DNA of 64,000 nt from an uncultured Bacteroidota bacterium. GTDB taxonomy: Bacteria; Bacteroidota; Bacteroidia; Chitinophagales; Chitinophagaceae. Shown in pieces: positions 60,928-64,000 of this stretch (its first letter is position 1; each line of letters starts with the position of its first letter). The notes under the pieces are model-generated. The model was not told the origin of the DNA. It did not search any database and saw only the letters and a program-made list of their open reading frames with translations. The DNA lies in contig CAIVKC010000064.1 of assembly GCA_903906365.1 (NCBI GenBank), forward strand, positions 1-64,000, given 5' to 3'. Both the position numbers and the translations under genes were made by a program.

Positions 60928-63738
60928 ATGACTGCTTATTGTCTTGCCAGAAAGATCCGGATGATCATGGGCATAGGGATCCCTCAGGCCTTTATGGCTT
61001 GGCTGATCCTAATAGGTGCAGGCTGCTCTTCGGCGAAGACGGAGAAGAAGTTCCGTATCGGTTTTTCCCAGTGCACCGGTACTGAAAACTGGAAAAAAGC
61101 CACCCGGGAAGGCATGATGCGTGAACTGGCCTTTCACCCGGGTACCGAGCTCATCTATAAAAGCGCCAAGGACAGCTCTGAACTACAGGTCAAACAGATC
61201 AAGGAACTCCTATCCCAGAATATTGATATCCTGCTGGTTTCCCCCAACGAAGCACAGCCCCTGACTTCGGTGGTGGAGGAGGCATTCAACCAGGGCATCC
61301 CGGTGGTGGTCATCGACCGGAAGACTTCCTCGAACCTCTATACGAGTTTTGTGGGCATTGATAATTATGAGCTGGGCAAAATGGCCGGTCATTATATTGC
61401 CAACCTTTTCCATGATACAGCCTCCATCATAGAAGCCATTGGCCTCAAAGGCTCTACCCCTACCCTGGAGCGTCAGCGGGGATTTGAAGAAGCCATTCGG
61501 GCCAACCCGGGAATGCACATCAAGGCCCGGGTCTATGGCAACTGGCTGCAGGGGAAGTCCTACGAGGAATTCCTCAAGATTCAAAACCTATTGAGCCCCG
61601 GGGACATTGTCTGGGCACAGAACGACCCCATGGCACTGGGAGCCTATGAGGTCTATAAGAAGAAGGGCATAGAATCGACAGCCCGCTTTTTTGGTGTCGA
61701 CGGCCTCAGCGGGCCGGGCGGTGGCATCAATATGGTCAATGACCGGATCCTGCAGGCTACCTTCCTAAACCCCACCGGCGGGGAGGAAGCCATCCAGCTG
61801 GCCTTTAAGATCCTGAATAAAGAGCCTTTTGACAAGGAAAATATCCTGCCCTCGGTAGTGATCGATTCCACCAACGTGCGGATCATGAAACTGCAAACAG
61901 ATAAGATCGCGGCCCAGCAGCAGAGCATTGAAAAGCAGCAGAACCTCATGCAGGAGCAGGAGCGGATCTACCGCAATCAGCGCATCCTGCTGTACTCAGC
62001 GATTGCGGCCCTGATTCTGGCACTGGTACTGGGTAGCATCGCCTTTTTTTCCCTTCGCATCAACCGGCGCATCAACCGCAGCCTGGCCCTCAAGAACGAA
62101 GAGATTCTCTCCCAGCGAAACCAGCTCATGGAAATGACGACCCGGGCCGAAGAGGCCACGGAAGCGAAATTCAATTTCTTCACCAATATCTCCCATGAAC
62201 TCAGAACACCGCTTACCCTTATACTGGCCCCGTTGGAAGACGTGCTGAGTTCCCCCAAACTGCATTTTACCATCAAGCAGAATGTGCACCTGGTGCACCG
62301 CAATGCCATCCGGCTGCTGAGACTCATCAACCAGCTCATGGATTTCCGCAAAATTGAAAGCAGCCAGATGAACCTGCGGGCCACCGAAAACAACCTCGGT
62401 GAGTTCGTCGAGGATATCACCAACTCATTCCGGGACCTGGCCAGACGCAAATCCATTTCTTTCAATGTAATCCAGAAATCCGGTCCGCTGATGGTCTGGT
62501 TTGATGTCACGATGCTGGATAAAGTCCTTTTCAACCTGCTCTCCAACGCTTTTAAGTTCACCGGTGAACACGGTCATATTCAGGTCAGTGTGGAAAAAGA
62601 CCCAGGTGCTGACCGGGTGCTGATCAGGGTGGAAGACTCCGGCATCGGCATGACCCCGGAGGAATCCGCCCATGCTTTTGAACTGTTTTATCAGGGTCAC
62701 CGTACCACCTTCAAGGGCACCGGCCTGGGTCTGTCCCTGTCCAAGGAACTCATAAGACTGCATCATGGCAATATCCAGATCAAAAGCGAAAAATGGAAGG
62801 GCACCTGTTTTGAAATCAGCCTGCCGCTGGGAAGCGCTCACCTGGAGCCCGGGGAGATTTTTTCGGAAAAACCTGCCCAGCAGCCCACCTACGAGGATAT
62901 AAAAATTTATACTACGGACATCGAACCGGTACAAAGCAGGGATCCTTCCTCCACCCGGACACAAAAGGACTTTTCCATCCTCATCATTGAGGACAGCATT
63001 GACCTTCGTTCTTTCCTGAAAAACCGCCTGGAGGATTTCTATGAGATCCATGAGGCTGATAATGGTGATAAGGGTATTTCAATGGCCTATGATATCGTAC
63101 CGGACCTCATTATTTCTGACATCATTCTGCCCGCCCCTGACGGGCTGCAGATCACCGAAGCCCTTAAAAAGGATATCCGGACCTCCCATATACCCATCAT
63201 CCTGCTCACGGCCAAGTCCAGCATGCAGGAGCAGATTGCGGGCATTAAGTCAAGGGCCGACGCCTTTATCACCAAACCCTTCAACCTCGAATACCTGGAG
63301 GAGACCATCAAGAGCCTGCTGAAAAACAGGGCCCAGCTGCGGGATCATTTTACCAGCGAGCTTCCCACGGAATCCAGGTCAAACTCCTCCACCAAAATTG
63401 ACCGGAAATTCATCAGCGAATTCACGGCCATCGTGGAAAACAACCTCTCCAACGAGGAGTTTTCGGTAGACAACATGTGCCGGGAAATAGGTATCTCCCG
63501 GGTGCAGCTATACCGAAAGGTAAAGGCCCTGATCGGCTATAACGTCAATGACTATATCCTGGCGGTAAGGCTGCAGAAGGCCAAATTCCTGCTGGTGCAT
63601 GAGGAATTACCCATTTCTGAGGTGGCCAGCAAGGTCGGATTCTCCTCGCAGGCCTATTTCTCCACGGTCTTCAAATCCAAATTCGCCGTCACGCCTACCG
63701 AATACAAGGAAAACAAAAAGAAAGGTAAGAAACCATAG
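60928..63738 (+). CDS. hybrid two-component sensor-regulator of fructan locus
   Basis: 936 residues, all in one protein. A lipoprotein-like or signal-anchor start (AWLILIGAGCSS, Cys33) precedes a periplasmic substrate-binding domain (about 41-320; FRIGFSQCTGTENW, VVVIDRKTSSN, VWAQNDPMALGAYEVY, GVDGLSGPGGG), of the LacI-like sugar-binding type found in the fructose-sensing hybrid sensors of fructan loci. One TM helix (353-375), HisKA with His423 (FTNISHELRTPLTL), HATPase (NLLSNAFKFTGEHGH, GTGLGLSLSKEL), receiver with Asp731 (LIISDIILPAPDG) and Lys783, and an AraC HTH (about 840-925, VASKVGFSSQAYFSTVF). It should bind fructose and activate the divergent operon. Confidence 0.95.
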   Translation: MTAYCLARKIRMIMGIGIPQAFMAWLILIGAGCSSAKTEKKFRIGFSQCTGTENWKKATREGMMRELAFHPGTELIYKSAKDSSELQVKQIKELLSQNIDILLVSPNEAQPLTSVVEEAFNQGIPVVVIDRKTSSNLYTSFVGIDNYELGKMAGHYIANLFHDTASIIEAIGLKGSTPTLERQRGFEEAIRANPGMHIKARVYGNWLQGKSYEEFLKIQNLLSPGDIVWAQNDPMALGAYEVYKKKGIESTARFFGVDGLSGPGGGINMVNDRILQATFLNPTGGEEAIQLAFKILNKEPFDKENILPSVVIDSTNVRIMKLQTDKIAAQQQSIEKQQNLMQEQERIYRNQRILLYSAIAALILALVLGSIAFFSLRINRRINRSLALKNEEILSQRNQLMEMTTRAEEATEAKFNFFTNISHELRTPLTLILAPLEDVLSSPKLHFTIKQNVHLVHRNAIRLLRLINQLMDFRKIESSQMNLRATENNLGEFVEDITNSFRDLARRKSISFNVIQKSGPLMVWFDVTMLDKVLFNLLSNAFKFTGEHGHIQVSVEKDPGADRVLIRVEDSGIGMTPEESAHAFELFYQGHRTTFKGTGLGLSLSKELIRLHHGNIQIKSEKWKGTCFEISLPLGSAHLEPGEIFSEKPAQQPTYEDIKIYTTDIEPVQSRDPSSTRTQKDFSILIIEDSIDLRSFLKNRLEDFYEIHEADNGDKGISMAYDIVPDLIISDIILPAPDGLQITEALKKDIRTSHIPIILLTAKSSMQEQIAGIKSRADAFITKPFNLEYLEETIKSLLKNRAQLRDHFTSELPTESRSNSSTKIDRKFISEFTAIVENNLSNEEFSVDNMCREIGISRVQLYRKVKALIGYNVNDYILAVRLQKAKFLLVHEELPISEVASKVGFSSQAYFSTVFKSKFAVTPTEYKENKKKGKKP

Positions 63739-63815
63739 CTGCGCAGGATGATCCCTGTGGAACGCCTATTCCCTTTGCTTTTATTTGAAGGGAAGTCCGT
63801 ATTTGTAAAAAACGG

Positions 63816-64000
63816 CTAAGGCCGAACCGGCTCCCACAGCATCAGGGGCTGGTTATTGAGGGCGATAAGCAGGGCGGATTTGCCAGAAGGCCTGCGTATC
63901 CATTTGAAGTCCCTGATTTCCCCGCCAACAGTGGGCAGGGTAGAGAGCCTGTCCATTCCGGCTTTCAGGCTGTCAAAAGAAAAGATCGTGGGCACCATGG
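63816..64000 (-). CDS. partial C-terminus of a possible VCBS-like repeat protein
   Basis: The frame runs off the right edge, so only about 61 C-terminal residues are seen. They read as beta-rich: GEIRDFKWIRRPSGKSALLIALNN then QPLMLWEPVRP. Endings of this kind close VCBS/FG-GAP-repeat proteins, but the fragment is too short to be sure. It converges with the sensor gene, with 77 bp between stops. Confidence 0.5.
   Translation of the reverse strand, partial: MVPTIFSFDSLKAGMDRLSTLPTVGGEIRDFKWIRRPSGKSALLIALNNQPLMLWEPVRP

Noticed and set aside
1-64000. CRISPR array, tRNA, rRNA, insertion sequence or prophage
   Set aside because: No regular spacer-repeat pattern, no tRNA- or rRNA-like sequence, and no transposase, integrase or phage structural gene was recognised.

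Overview
The window reads as chromosomal DNA of a Bacteroidota bacterium, most likely a soil- or plant-associated Chitinophagaceae-type member. The evidence is a SusC/SusD pair, a hybrid two-component sensor with an AraC output domain, DUF4838 and DUF3943 proteins, WXXGXW repeats, TAnnTTTG-type promoters and an almost complete lack of Shine-Dalgarno sequences. No rRNA, tRNA, CRISPR array, insertion sequence or phage gene was seen. The placement is inferred from gene content only.

Layout. 1-4300: end of an M24 peptidase, a HAD hydrolase, a secreted protein of unknown function and a frameshifted WXXGXW-repeat gene. 4305-6137: a DUF4838 secreted protein. 6453-9231: an AT-rich four-gene signalling cassette (lipoprotein, multi-TM protein, histidine kinase, NarL-type regulator). 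9478-12439: rpiA, a ThuA-like protein and a two-domain thioredoxin protein on the minus strand. 13059-17990: a frameshifted beta-barrel gene, a haem-c-motif lipoprotein with a small partner, a membrane protein and a patatin with internal TM helices; three copies of an 18-bp palindrome lie in the gaps of this block. 18660-25499: a Tat-exported TIM-barrel isomerase, a TolB-like propeller, a GH95 fucosidase and a vanadium haloperoxidase-like lipoprotein. 26452-29068: a second four-gene signalling cassette with the same gene order as the first. 29803-43858: a D-aminoacylase-like protein, two TonB receptors flanking an HtrA protease and an EamA transporter, a membrane-anchored GYF_2-receiver fusion, a lone receiver and a DUF3943 protein. 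44098-47660: an AraC regulator, a small membrane protein, a VOC protein and a Cof-type phosphatase.

47860-63738 is a fructan (levan/inulin-type) utilisation locus. A divergent hybrid two-component sensor (60928-63738) faces an eight-gene minus-strand run: MFS sugar importer, PfkB-like protein, SusC, SusD, two secreted GH32 enzymes, a thioredoxin-like protein and a TolB-like propeller. The expected route is capture by SusCD, hydrolysis by GH32, fructose sensing in the periplasm by the hybrid sensor and import by the MFS carrier. The PfkB-like protein has substitutions in both family signatures, so fructose phosphorylation by it is doubtful.

The most novel candidate is the duplicated cassette: a small protein with a shared GLRVY core, a multi-TM protein, a kinase without a sensor domain and a LuxR-type regulator. 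The two copies are divergent, differ in base composition and differ in whether the first protein is exported, which suggests a recurring uncharacterised signalling system. The GYF_2-receiver-TM fusion at 39465 is a second unusual signalling protein.
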